A stretch of 64,000 bases of DNA from Rhipicephalus microplus. Lineage: Eukaryota; Arthropoda; Arachnida; Ixodida; Ixodidae. The position numbers and the translations under genes were made by a program. Below, in pieces: positions 34,601-46,213 of the stretch. Within the stretch, counting starts at the first letter, position 1. Every line of letters begins with the position of its first letter. The notes beneath the pieces were generated by a model, which did not search any database, had not been told where the DNA came from, and saw nothing but the letters and a program-made list of their open reading frames with translations. The stretch covers positions 1,922,001 through 1,986,000 of the forward strand of contig NW_027464603.1 of NCBI RefSeq assembly GCF_043290135.1, read 5' to 3'.

Positions 34601-35055
34601 TTATGTCTTGTCACGGGACAATGCACCTAATGTTCACTTACTCATGCGTTAGTACGCTGCCTAGTCCAGAGTATCAGTGAAATCACTGATGTCTAAATGT
34701 GCTACTGGAAATAATTTGGAGCAGCGTATGACATTTCTGCTTCCCTAAAAGAACAAACTAAATTGTGCATCAGTTTGTTTTTGCTTTCTTTCACCACCTG
34801 TGTTCTTCGGTTTCAGTAATCTTTGATTTCAGGATTCAGACAATGCGAATAGAAATCCCAGTGGCTGCCAAATGATTTTAAAGGCACAGCAAATGATAAT
34901 ATGGACTTTGGCATTGTTCGCTCAGTGGGGTGCTTTAAATACCACTTTAATTGAAATAGCAGTGCTCATGTTTACACTGCACTATTTAAGTGATGTGGTA
35001 TGGTTTACACATTCTTTGTTTCTAAATGTGTACCTTCTTTATACTGCCCAAACTT
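31700..35055. other. Unassigned stretch with low-complexity patches
   Basis: No domain-bearing frame is found. Two C10 runs (33933-33942 and 34290-34299) flank a segment starting GTAGCGTAGCCACGGGGTGG at about 33893, which resembles a common tick interspersed repeat whose name I cannot give. A region rich in GAGTGAGT/TGAGC words lies at about 32600-32760. Confidence 0.35.
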
Positions 35056-35059
35056 TGGT

Positions 35060-35190
35060 ATCTAGTGATAAAAATTGCATGTTTTCCCCTGTAAACTGCT
35101 CAAAGATTATATTTCAATGCTCGAAAAGTAATATTTTTCTGCTCCCAAAATTGCTCCAAGTTGTTTTTCAGCTGCTCGACCCCTGATCTT
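35060..35190 (+). repeat. Unnamed dispersed repeat, copy 1
   Basis: A 130-bp segment aligns with 41868-41998. The best block is TTTTTCTGCTCCCAAAATTG, then CTCCAAGTTG and CAGCTGCTCGACCCCTGAT. A shorter copy is at 37705-37790. It has no coding potential and no clear A or B box. Confidence 0.55.
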
Positions 35191-35199
35191 GTTAAAGAG

Positions 35200-35360
35200 T
35201 AGCTTTCAGTGACGATGTGTTTAATAAGCAAACAAGTTTGATATTCGGACACTCTTATCGCATTTTTTCTGGTGCCCCCGGAATCTAGCATGCACCTACC
35301 AGTCTGACCAATATAACTGTTGGCGCATGACAGAGGAATCCTGTACACTACTCGTTGAAT
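35200..35360 (-). pseudogene. Penelope-like GIY-YIG endonuclease fragment
   Basis: The minus strand at 35348-35200 reads MYRIPLSCANSYIGQTGRCM and then RKNAIRVSEYQTCLLIKHIV. YRIPLSC(G)xSYIGQTGRC is the hallmark start of the Penelope-type GIY-YIG domain. Here the usual CGKSYIG is CANSYIG, and the catalytic Tyr, Gly and following Arg are kept. The rest of the domain is diverged, and the frame then runs into the dispersed repeat at 35060-35190. No RT is found upstream. It is a short dead relic. Confidence 0.6.
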
Positions 35361-35364
35361 ACAA

Positions 35365-38140
35365 GGAATGAAGTAGCTTCAGTGTTTCTGACCACATTCA
35401 CCTTTAGTTTTGGTTTTGCTTTTCGCCCCGAGCTTAACAAGTCAGCAAGTGCTGCCCAGCTTCTTGAGAGTCATACATACCACTGCCACATCATATCTAG
35501 ATGCAAAACCCTTAATTGTGCACCATCTTGTGCACTAGCCTAACAAGTGTTGTGCATTTTCTTGTACGAATAAGAGCTTGTATCAATAAAGAACTTGAAC
35601 GTAGGGCAGCAGGCTGAAGCGGCTTTTATGATTTTTGACGCGGACTTCGCATTTGCTGAAATGTTTGATCATCTCGCCAAATTTTCGCAGAAACTAGTGA
35701 CTGCATAGTCTGAAAACCCTGTTGTTGAAAACATCTGGATCTGAGCATAAACACTGCTCAATACCTTGTGCACACAAGACTCGCACACAGCCTCCTGTAC
35801 TAAAGATGCAGCCGATCCATATTTGATCACTTTGGCATAGGCTAATGTGCAAGGCAAAAGAGGCCATTGTGATCTGGACCTGTACTGACAACACACATGC
35901 GTTGGTAAGACGTGAGGCAGCTGCTCATATTGCGAATTTTTGATACAATTCCGTTTTTTGCGCCAAGCTGCTATAAAACATATTATTCAAGAAAATTGCA
36001 CCGAACTGCTGCGAAACAGCCTCGAAAGCTAGAATTTTGACGCTGACCTCAGAATCAGTAGGGAAAAATGGCGAGTTTTACTAATAAGACACACCCGATT
36101 GTGTTTTTTTTCGCTTTTCATCTTTTTGGTGACAAAGGCTCCCATGGTGCCGCCATAATTTGTACACTTTAGCAAGTATGCATGACCCCACAAAAATGTG
36201 CTGCTGTGCACCGAGCATGCTGCTTATATTAGTTAGGCTGTGTGTTCCAGTGCCACTGTCGGCTAGCGAAAACCATCGAGTTAGGTGGCCAGCATAGCGG
36301 GGTTGACTCTCCGGTTTTCTGCTGTGCATAACGCATTCCTCCAGGCACTGTGGCTTTCATGTTGGCGCTGCTGCATGTGGTCACCTACGAGTACGTGTTT
36401 GCTGTGGATGAGTAGCTGTAAACGTGAACTCGTTTTTTCCCTGAAACCGACGAGTATCCCGGATGCTCTGGCACGTGCACAGGGGTTCTCAAAATGTGTT
36501 CCGTGAGCGGCCGAATGTGAGCAACCTCTTCCCAGTTTACACCCATTAGCTACTTATTTAAACAGGTGAGTTCTCATTGCATTTTGCATTTAGGAAAGCC
36601 ATCGCAAGTAAAATCTGTACATCAGTGTCTGCAGATATAGAGAAACACTTGTTTACCTGTGAAGCTACGGTGAAAAAACGAGTGTTCAAACATTTTAAAC
36701 GATATTAACGGGTACCTTGGCGCTTTATTTGTGACACATTACGCATCGGCAATCAATTGCACAGTTTTCATTATTGGTCATTTGCCACTGCTCCGTTTTG
36801 TAATCGAAACTAGCAACAAGTGCTTAAAGAGGTGTCGCTGCATGCGTGCCGACCCTGGGCTACACGAGCTTTTCCATATCTAAATCATTGTTTCGGTCAG
36901 CGGCAGTGTGACTTGGTTTTCTTTCTTTTCTTTTTTTTTGCACTAAACCTGCCTCTCTATGATCAGCGGTTTGTTTGCGTGGACAGAGATTTTTTCACCT
37001 GCGGTGCGCGAGCACTTTAAGCGGGTCATGGAGTGGCGCGGGCAGCAATCGCAAGTCGATGTATTATTGAAAGTTCTTCATCGACAGTGATGACCTATAG
37101 ATATTGAAAATCATAGAAATGGCTAACTTGTGCTGTATTATTAACGCATGGTTGCTCCTGTGGAGAGGCGTTAACTTATCAGCATCACTCGCTTATCACT
37201 TACTGCCATATGAACGCGCTTTACAGGATAGTCGATGCGGTAAGATTTCTGGGCTTTCGAGCTGCGCATTTGGAGGTGGTCCTGCATGAGGTGCGCGCGA
37301 ATGGTAGTGCAGCACGCTTTTGTTGTCTGTTAAAACTTCTCGACGCTATCATTTCAGACTTTTTCTAAGCGAACGACCACTATTACGTCATTAAGATTCT
37401 TGTGCAATCACAATTTTTTATTTTTTATTGTGACGTGTTTTTTAATGTTTCTGCGGAACCCAGCCTTCAACAAAACCTTTTTTAGATATTATTTCACGTG
37501 TTGTGAGGGCTAGATAGGTCACGTGTTTGGTGTGTAAAAAAGTAGGGCAGTTCATACCTAACCATAATTTTTCAAAAACTTCGTTCAAAATCTGTTTTAG
37601 TGTAATGTGTATTAAAAGCCAGATATATTATGCACTGGTGCCCCCACGTTGCTAAACATTGCTATTTTTAGGCTCCCAGGACAATTTAGTAGAGACTGCC
37701 AACTTCGCCAAAATTGAAATTTAGCTGCTCCAAAAACTGCTCCCAAATTAGTTTCAGCCATCTCACCACAGTTTGAGTAAAGCGTTAGCCTTAGGTCTAA
37801 AAGCTGAAAGTTTAATTCCTGCGGCATTTCTGTCATAAAGTGAAGTACGCTTCCATTCTCTTTGAAAAGACACTAAAGAGCAAAACATTTTTTGCATATT
37901 AGTAACTGTAATTTCACTATCCCAAAAACACCTCTCTTGCCGCGACATGACGCTCGGCAAAAGAGAAAATATGTAAGAAAAAAATTTGGGTGGAGATTCC
38001 ACTGAAATTGCAGTGCCAAACACAGTGACATACGAAATATTGAAGGCGTCTACTGGAGCGGTCCCACATAGCTTCTACTCAATAAGAATGAAGTACGTTG
38101 TGTTTAGTGGGTGCTAGACCTAGCATACAATAGCTGAAAA
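35365..38140. other. Mostly unassigned, contains one copy of the dispersed repeat
   Basis: No recognisable protein. Related GCGCCAAGCTG words occur near 35960 and again near 40690. The second, shorter repeat copy lies inside at 37705-37790. Confidence 0.4.
37705..37790 (+). repeat. Unnamed dispersed repeat, copy 2
   Basis: GAAATTTAGCTGCTCCAAAA followed by ACTGCTCCCAAATTAGTTTC and AGCCATCTCACCAC aligns with the cores at 35.13 and 41.93 kb. It is more diverged than the other two copies. Confidence 0.5.
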
Positions 38141-38141
38141 A

Positions 38142-40580
38142 ATTTATTTTTTTATTTACAGATACTGCAGGCCCTACCCGGGCCCATGCAAGAGTGGAAT
38201 ACAAACAATACATTCAAGCAATAACTAGTAATACACTGGAGTACAGGGCATACATGAAAGAATACATAACTATCAAGTACAGAAAAGTCAAATATATTTT
38301 CTCGCTGTTCAACAGAACTGCGCTCAACTAAGAATATTTTCAACATTTGTAGCCGGATGATTTGCACTCAAATGACACTGTTTTCAGCATACTTCACTTA
38401 TATGGTGAAATTAATCTTTTCTATCTGTTGAGTGGATGAAGCCGTCGAGGCAGCATTCACTACTTCCGCAGGTAATGCGTTCCAATGAAAAATTGCGCGA
38501 AGAAAGAGAGCAAACTTGTGGGCGTTCATGTGGCTGGGTGGCTGCCTATACGTTTTGTTGTGATTTGTCCTAGCTGGAAGTTTAGAAGGCTGCTGAAGGT
38601 ATCGTTCCTGTGATAATTTAAAGTCCCCGTGATCAAGTTGGTAGACGAATTTTAATCTGCATATTATCCTGCGCTGTTCTAGTATTTGTAGGCTTGCCCT
38701 ATTACGTAGATTAGTTACACTATGTTGTCGGGAGTAAGCGGAATATATAAAGCGCAGTGCTAAATTTTGGACCCTTTCTATTTTCTTAATCAAATATTGT
38801 TGCCAAGGGCTCCAAATAATGTCAGCATACTCCAATTTTGGTCGCACGAGTGCTTTATACGCTTTTAGTTTTAACGTGGGAGGAGTGTTACGCAGTTTTC
38901 TTTTCAAAAAGGATAATTTCTTCAGTGCACCCGAACACACATTTTCAACGTGCGTTTCCCAACTGAGGTTACTGGTAAGTGTAACTCCCAGATATTTAAC
39001 CCGATCAGCTCTTGTGATTGCAGCATTTCCTATGAAATATGTGAAATGAAGGGGTAACGTTTTGTTGGTAAACGTAACAGAATTTGTTTTTGAACGATTT
39101 ATCTTTAGTCCCCACCTTATACACCATTCGTTAATTGAGCGCAAGGCATCATTAAGTTTAATTTGGTCTTCTTGGTTATTAATGGATGTGTACACTACGC
39201 AGTCGTCCGCAAATAGTTTAATCTGGATCGGTGGCTCGACACAAAAATAAATATCATTAATATAAACCAAAAAAAGAAGACGTCCGAGGACTGAGCCCTA
39301 CGGAACTCCCGAATGCACTACCAACTCTTTCGAGAGACAGCCATTTATGGTAACACACTGTCTTCTGTTACTGAAGTAGCTCACGATCCATGCTACAACC
39401 TTCTGCTCAATGCCTATAGCTAATAATTTTGTTATTAAATTCTGATGGGGTACGACGTCAAAGGCCTTAGAAAAATTCAAAACGATGGCATCGGTTTGAC
39501 CTTTGAAATTAAGCGTTCTAATTAAATCATCAGTTATTTCAGCCAGTTGGGTGACGGTCGACAAACCAGACCTAAATCCATGCTGCTGGGCATACCGTAG
39601 TTTGTTATTTTCTAAGTAAGTGATCATGGCCTTAAATATAATGTGCTCAAATAATTTACAGCAAGTACTAGTTAAGGAAACAGGCCTTTAATTGTTAACT
39701 TCCAAAGTGGAGCCCAATTTATGTACCGGAATTATTTTTGCCGAGCGCCAGTCATCAGGAATAACTGCAGCGTCTAACGATGCAGTGTAAATGCGATGTA
39801 AATATTTCACCACCCAAACAGCATATCTACTCAAAAAAGTATTAGATAGTTCGTCCGGACCAGGTGATTTCTTTACATCTAGTTTGTGTAAAAGGCAAAG
39901 GACTCCATCCTCAGTGATTTACACTTCTGGCATAAGGCTATCAGAGTCATATGACCGCAACTGAGCATGCGTGGCTGTCCGTGTAAAAACGGACTGGAAA
40001 AAGACATTAAATTTGTTGGCAATGGTAGTCGCGTCAACAATACTTTCTCCCGCGACCCTGATCTCTGAAATGCCTCGTTTATTATTTGACAGATAGCGCC
40101 AGAAATTTTGGGGTTCATTCTTCATGAATGACGGTAGAGTATCTGAAAAAAAGCTTTCCTTTGCCGATCGCGTTAGTTCTCGCAACTTAGAAGTAAGGCT
40201 TGAAAAATCACTCGTGTTCCGACGCTTGCGCTGACGCTTAATTTTGCGTTTCAAATGAATCATTTCTCTCGTGAACCACGGATATTCCCTATTGACTCGT
40301 TTCTTCTTTAACGGCACATATCTTTGCTCGCAAAAGAGAACAATTTCTCTAAAATTTGACCACATTTCATTGACATCATTAACTTGGCTAAAACAATCAA
40401 AGCGTGATTCCAAGTATTCTAAAATAGCGTTATCATCCGCATGAGTGTAATCTTTCACGAAAGTATCCGACGGTCTAGTAAATGAACGTGTTCCTGAAAC
40501 AGGACATGACACAGCAAGCAACTTGTGATCGAATATTCCTTCTTCTACATTGGCTGAACAACCTTATTGATCCAATGTCG
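38142..40580 (-). mobile_element. CR1-like non-LTR retrotransposon, 5'-truncated
   Basis: The minus-strand insertion begins inside the endonuclease (about 40560, NVEEGIFDHKLLAVSC, equivalent to the family's SDH motif) and continues through linker and RT. Its 3' UTR ends GGGCCTGCAGTATCTGTAAA followed by TAAAAAAATAAATTTTTT at about 38142-38165. Truncation in the endonuclease with a simple A/T-rich tail parallels the plus-strand CR1-like copy at 20.5-22.95 kb, but the sequences are clearly different families. No clear target duplication was found. Confidence 0.8.
38398..40560 (-). pseudogene. Endonuclease C-terminus and RT of the CR1-like element, one frame with three stops
   Basis: The pieces 40521-39919, 39627-39298 and 39270-38398 are all in the same frame and cover the linker (REYPWFTREMIHLKRKIKRQ, SFMKNEPQNFWRYLS), RT N-terminus (KSPGPDELSN, RPVSLTSTCCKLFEHI), QQHGFRSGLST, motif A LNFSKAFD, motif B GVP*GSVLG, catalytic FADDCVVYTS and the C-terminus EYADIIWSPWQQYLIKKIER to WNALPAEVVNA. 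Interruptions are a TAA near 39918, a TAA where the family has Tyr in NNYRP, and a TAG replacing the Gln of motif B. No frameshift was seen over about 2.1 kb, which suggests a younger or more slowly decaying copy than its neighbours. Confidence 0.85.
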
Positions 40581-40589
40581 TGAAAATAC

Positions 40590-41865
40590 GAAAAAAAACG
40601 TTTTGAAATTTGCTCCGTGATGCTCAAATGCAGGGGTGCAGCAGCTGCGCTGATTGCGCCAATTTGATAAAATTCCTCATTTGTGCGCCAAGCTGTCCCA
40701 AATCTATGAAATTTGCCGAAATTGTGACATGCTGCGCCAAAATGCCTTACCTGCCTCAAAATATTCTCATTTACTCTAATTTGAGCAAGAAATAGAGACC
40801 ACTTTAGCCACTTGTAATTTGCATTATCAATCTATGCGGGCAGACCCTAACCCTAAACCGTAGTCTAAGATTGCTGCTCATTAGGTCAAGACACTCGCGA
40901 AACGCGATCGACCAGATGAAGCAACATCGCCGCGTGCCTGTTGTTCTGCTGTCCGCGGCAGATATTTACCGGCGGAACGACACAAGTACAACCCAAAGGT
41001 TGTGTTGCCATAGCCAGCAACACTTCGTTGAAAATGTGAATTTTCTAGGCAGCAAGTGTGGCCATGGCATGTTAGCAACCATTAGGAACTAAAGCTGGAA
41101 TTTACAAACTCTCAGCACGTTGAGCTTGTACACTACCAGCTTTAGTTCATGCCGTTACCACGTCAGTTTCCACAGCAACGCCACATGAAAGAGATATTCG
41201 GTGTCGTTGAGAGGCCAACTGGCGCGTGTAAATATCACTTTATCTGGTCAAACGCGCCTTGCAAGCAAGCCAAAAAGTTGTGCCCTAAACCTAACGCCTT
41301 CATGAAAAAAAAATGGATTGGGGGGGGGGGGGGGGTTCAAAAATTTCTTGGCCTTGTTCTAGCCTGTGCAGAAACACTGCTTAAGCAACCTTCGCTATGG
41401 TACAAGGGTGGCCTGCGGAAAAGCATTATATTAATTAGAAGGAGCTTAAAATTGTATTCTCTAGACACTGCGCAGTTTGTTCAATGACTGATAATTGTAT
41501 ATGCCACATATTTGTGAATGCTAGTATGCTCGCTAACGTATAAAAAAGTTACTGGCAATATAATTTGGAGTACAATATGGCACCTCTGCAGCTGTAAAAA
41601 GTCAGATTTTTTCCCAGTTTTACAAATCTCATGGTAACTATCTTGAGAAATCCACATTTCAATTCTCAAACGATTTGACAGGCCTGGTAACTTCTAATGT
41701 TGACCTGATTATTGTTTGCTGTGTGGGGTGAATAAAGAAAATACTACTTTCTTGAAATAGCTGTGTTCATATTCACTGTGCATGATTTAGGGAATGCTAG
41801 ATGGCTTGCTTGTATATTTTTCTAAATCTAAACCGTCTTTCTCAAGCTGCTCATAATTCTGTCTT
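40590..41865. other. Unassigned stretch with G16 run
   Basis: No recognisable gene. A run of 16 G residues lies at 41320-41335. The words GCGCCAA and GCTGCGC around 40650-40740 resemble the dispersed repeat at 35, 37.7 and 41.9 kb. Confidence 0.4.
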
Positions 41866-41867
41866 TC

Positions 41868-41998
41868 GTGGTAAAAAATGAATGTATTTTCGCTTGTAAC
41901 CTGCTCCAAATTTGGGTTTTAGTGGCCCAAAAGTAACATTTTGCTGCTCCGCAAATTGCTCTAAATTGTAGTTCGGCTGTTTTACCCCTAGTAAATGT
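41868..41998 (+). repeat. Unnamed dispersed repeat, copy 3
   Basis: Aligns over about 130 bp with copy 1, including TTTTGCTGCTCCGCAAATTG, CTCTAAATTG and CGGCTGTTTTACCCCTAG. Together with copies 1 and 2 it defines a recurring element that shows no protein. Confidence 0.55.
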
Positions 41999-42004
41999 TT
42001 AGGC

Positions 42005-44465
42005 GCAAAATTTGCCATTAAACTTTACCATGATTTTTATTCATCATTAATGAAATGATGACAGTGAAACTTGTAACATTAGAGTTCTCAGACCACAGTG
42101 TGTTAATATAAGTTTCTCCTTGTTGTCCCGAGTATATATACCTGCGACCGGTCTGGAGGCGCACGCTCGCTTTTTTTTTACGGCCTATGTATTGGAAGGA
42201 GGCGCTGCTTCTACCTATCGCCGGAATCTCACTTCAAACTAACTCGCTGCCGTTCATTAGAAAAAAAAAAGCTAGCGTACTCAAGAAATGCTCAGGTTCA
42301 TTTAAACTGTTGCACTACCTGGTGGTAGCAATGCAATAGAAACATGGTAGGAAGCATATATGACAGCTCTTTTTGATACTTCAAGAAAAGAGGAAATTGA
42401 TAAATATACCATTCTGCATGCATGTACCATTGTGCGTCACGTTCAGAAGGCTCGGCCACATGATCCGTCATTAACTGGCAGACGAAATGACAGACAATGT
42501 AATCTTTTTTTCTGAGAAAAATAGTTTAGGAAACGTTTAATTTGAATCGGCATGCCGGCAGCCAGTGTCCATGAAAATGATAAATTGTGCAAACTTTGTT
42601 CAAGGTATGACAATTTGGGCCTATTGAATTGAGTACTTCAAAAAGGTGAAAGTAAAAGCATAATAGGGATGGCCACTATTTTTCACAAGTGGGTGTGAAT
42701 AGCAATCGCAATAGCAGGAGTAATAACAATAGTAATAAGAATGTCAATGAAAATAATAATTGTTCAAAATGAAAACACAAAAGTTGGAAACATGAAACAG
42801 AATGTAGTAATACAGTTTCGGAAAGTCGTGGTAGTAAAGAAAAAAACAGCCCCCAGCCCACGCAAGCCCAGATGCAATCTTCAGTGACGATGAAAATTGT
42901 GAAACATTTGCAGGAGAACAATGCAATTTTGAAGAATCAGAAAATGTTCTCATTAGTACTAATGTATTTTCATGTCGCCTGAAGAACAAAAAAGCACTGT
43001 TGGCAAAACTTTGTCGTGATGCTTTAGGTGAAGTAGCGACATTGTTTCTAACCAGAAATTCTTTTGTGTGGGCTCGTAAACAAAGCCAGATGGCATGTCA
43101 TTTTGATCAGTTAACATTTTTATGTAGTTAACTAGAAGAATTCCGAGAAACTTTTCACAAGTATTTAGCGTCGACCTTTCTGCGCGACTCTTCTCCACAC
43201 TTTCCGGACAGGCCAGTAGCAGTGAATCTTCAATGTATGGTTCAAGAATCATCTGTGATTGTCAAGAATTTTTATTCCAGGAAGTAATTTCACTGATATG
43301 TTTATGAAGGACGCCAACGTGCAAGGCTTTAGGAATTTTCACCATGTGGAGTTCTTTAACGTGCACATAATTGATAAATCTAACCACACGAGCCTCAAGC
43401 ATTTTTGAATTCAGCGAATAGAATGTGTTTGAACCTTTAAGAAAGATTTTGTGCCATTGCGTGTGCATATTCATTACTCAATGCATGAGTGTCGAAAAAT
43501 GCAGGCTGTGCCCACACACACCTTTACTACTCTCACTGCTTCCTACAAATGGATAAGTAATTGGCACGAGAAAGTGGCTGGGGACAGCTGATCTACAATG
43601 CAATGCGTATGCTGCAAAATGCGTTTCGAAGAGTTTGCTCTCGACGCCCTCGTACGGAGTGCGCTGTCACTGTAAAGGAACGACTATATATCACTCGCGG
43701 CGGCTGCTTAGGCCATAAAAGCAGAGAGCGAGCGAGCGCCTATAGACCGGCCATGATCTACCATTCATTCGTTAACATTGTTCCCTTCACAATTGATCAG
43801 GTACTTGTGCAAATACCAAAACACATACTACCAAACCATCTGATATTACTGTCCCAATTCTATATGTTGGCATCACCTAGAGTAGTACTGAGACGAATTT
43901 TTAATATTTAGGAATTGTTCTTCTATAGAAAACGATTGCGTTCAATAAGAGAGTTCTGTGCTGCCGGGAAAAGCATCGGATATATTTTTAATACCTCTAC
44001 CTTTAAAAGACACTTTCAGTTTCAATATCAAGTGGGTGGTTTCTCCGTGACATGACAAGGCAGTGTGACGTACAAGAAGGTGACAATTCGCTACATACTA
44101 ATGGTAGATAAGCGATATGCTCGTGGTACATGTAAACCATGAGTGCATTGTCGCTACTGACCATGACAGTGATTTCTGTGATTCAGGCTGCATGGTAACT
44201 TCATTTGCATACTAGAAGGAACCTTATTGACTCGTAATGATAATGTCCACTCCATCGCTTGCCGATACCCTGCAACGAAAACTTCAAAATCAAAGTAACC
44301 AATTCATGCATGCTGGCTGACTATTGTGTGGTAAGTGGTAATACTACTTGCATACCGAGGAAACTAAAATGTCTCTTTTGCGGTGTCTCGAAATTGTCTC
44401 AGCACACCTCTAAAAACACTAAAACCAACATGTTTCGCGTAATAGTCAAGTACAATTTCTTAATT
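42005..44465. other. Mostly unassigned stretch
   Basis: AAT-rich imperfect microsatellite around 42700-42765. The only coding-like signal is an interrupted minus-strand frame at 42959-43474. Confidence 0.4.
42959..43474 (-). pseudogene. Interrupted open frame, unidentified
   Basis: Two frames, 43474-43262 and 43252-42959, are in phase and separated only by one stop, giving about 170 codons. The text looks protein-like (KMLEARVVRFINYVHVKELH; then SVEKSRAERSTLNTCEKFLG and NDMPSGFVYEPTQKNFW), but I recognise no family, and no exon borders are evident. It could be a relic of a transposon or processed gene, or chance. Confidence 0.25.
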
Positions 44466-44483
44466 TAGGAAATGCCACTTGTA

Positions 44484-44741
44484 GCCCCGCCGCGGTGGTC
44501 TAGTGGCTAAGGTACTCGGCTGCTGACCCGCAGGGCGCGGGTTCGAATCCCGGCTGCGGCGGCTGCATTTCCGATGGAGGCGGAAATGTTGTAGGCCCGT
44601 TTGCTCAGATTTGGGTGCACGTTAAAGAACCCCAGGTGGTCTAAATTTCCGGAGCCCTCCACCACGGCGTCTCTCATAATGATATGGTGGTTTTGGGACG
44701 TTAAACCCCACATATCAATCAATCAATCAATCAAATCAATC
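44484..44741 (+). mobile_element. Ruka-type tRNA-derived SINE, well preserved
   Basis: The head GCCCCGCCGCGGTGGTCTAG has an A box (TGGTCTAGTGGC) and a perfect B box GGTTCGAATCC at about 44540-44550, as in a pol III promoter. The body contains GATGGAGGCGGAAATGTTGT, TTTGGGTGCACGTTAAAGAA and CGGCGTCTCTCATAATGATA, ending GTTAAACCCCACATATCAAT with an (ATCA)n tail. A perfect 15-bp duplication GAAATGCCACTTGTA flanks it at 44469-44483 and 44742-44756. Intact promoter boxes and perfect duplications make this the freshest-looking insertion in the window. Confidence 0.92.
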
Positions 44742-44756
44742 GAAATGCCACTTGTA

Positions 44757-46210
44757 CCACGAAACGACACTTGGTAAATGAGAAAACGCGCGAAAAGAAA
44801 TAGTGGGTTGAGATGCCGCCTTGATCTTCTCGCATGAAACCACTGACATCATAAAAGACAAGCGCCTGTTTTGGATCTTACGTAAATATCAATTCTTAAA
44901 AATTAAGCACACTGCCACCTGTCGGTGTGATGGAGCTTAGATGCGAAGTTTCAGAAATATTCATCAAGTCAATGTTGTAAAAAAACAATACAATTTCAAA
45001 ATTTGAGCATCACCAAATTTAAAAAGAAACTTCAACCCTAATTTTCTCCGCTGATAAAGAACTTGTGGCATGAGAGGTCTCGGTGTGCAGCGTGTCAGTC
45101 CAAACTGAAACATTGGTTCCCTTTACTGTACCTTTAGGAAAATATTGCCAACTGCTGGTGCACTACTAGTCACTGCAAACACTGCTTTGAAACAGTATTT
45201 GATTTTATTCAAGTAAAACATAAGAGATTTATGACATTTTTGTTTTATCACTTCGTTGGACTTGGCCTTGTCGTTAACCTCGTGTTCTAGCGACTCAACA
45301 GCAGTAATTAGTTTTTTTTGTGGCATGGCGTAGTGTTATTAGGATCCCTTTCTTGAGCCCAATTCAGGGGCTATCGTGATATTTTTGCGGCAGATTGACC
45401 CGAAGACATGCAGTGAAATTAGCTTTAATGTCGAAGACCTGTACTACCGTAAAATGGGGTCACTTTGAGACAGATTTTTTATGTTTTTCTCTTGTTGGTG
45501 AATCGTTAATATAAAGGCAAATCAATAATGGCAGAACGTTTATAAAACCTTCCCTCAAACTACGGAGTGTTGTACTGGTCCGCATTTTTAATCCAAATTG
45601 CTCCATTGAGGTGGGAAGGTGAGGTGGACCAAATGACTCTACATTTTTCGGGGAAGCTTTGTGTCAACGTTGTTTTTGGCTGATTATGATTGAGAAAAAG
45701 GCTAGCACAAAACTACAAAATCAAAAAATTATTTGATTTATTCACAATTGGTATCTGTTCTAGCATCCTCACAGTTGTACGAAAATTTATTCATACATGT
45801 ACCTCCTCAATCAAGATTTTTTACCTCAAAGATACCTTGTTTGCCTAGAAGATTCAATTGAGTACAAAATGGCGTCTTCACAGTCCAGCCATCGCCAGTT
45901 CCTTAGGGTCCTCTTCATAGGGCTGATGATGTGCCTTTCAGGTTTGACTTCTGTCGCTCATCCCAGGTAACGGTGTCGTTCAAAGTTTGCAATGTCGAAG
46001 TTATCTTTCTTTCCTCCGGAACCCGCACCACCGAATCCTAAACGTTGCTAGTATAGGGAACCAGCGCTCGAGTTTCCACGGCCACCCTGGCGGTGAGAGC
46101 GCGCACTTCTCACTTGCTCCAAAAGACGAGAGTGGCGGCTGGTAGAGATGGTACGTGCGCACATCGCCGTAACGAAACCAAAGGAGTGGCTACTTGGGCC
46201 GGCTGGTATT
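44757..46210. other. Unassigned stretch
   Basis: A sequence GTAAAATGGGGTCACTTTGA near 45450 resembles a transposon end but has no partner. A minus-strand 67-codon frame (45326-45123, MPQKKLITAVESLEHEVNDK) is basic and polar without a known domain. Confidence 0.35.
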
Positions 46211-46213
46211 GCA

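Noticed and set aside
40843..40858. CCCTAACCCTAAAC, telomere-like
   Set aside because: Only about two units and of TTAGGG type, whereas arthropod telomeres are usually TTAGG; likely chance.
44514..44560. tRNA gene at the Ruka head
   Set aside because: A and B boxes are present, but the sequence continues into the SINE body with target duplications on both sides; it is a SINE promoter.
45869..45966. Possible first exon with signal peptide (MASSQSSHRQFLRVLFIGLM...) followed by CCCAG/GTAACG
   Set aside because: Attractive hydrophobic core and donor-like junction, but only 33 codons, no downstream exon or promoter recognised, and the minus strand of the same interval also looks protein-like.
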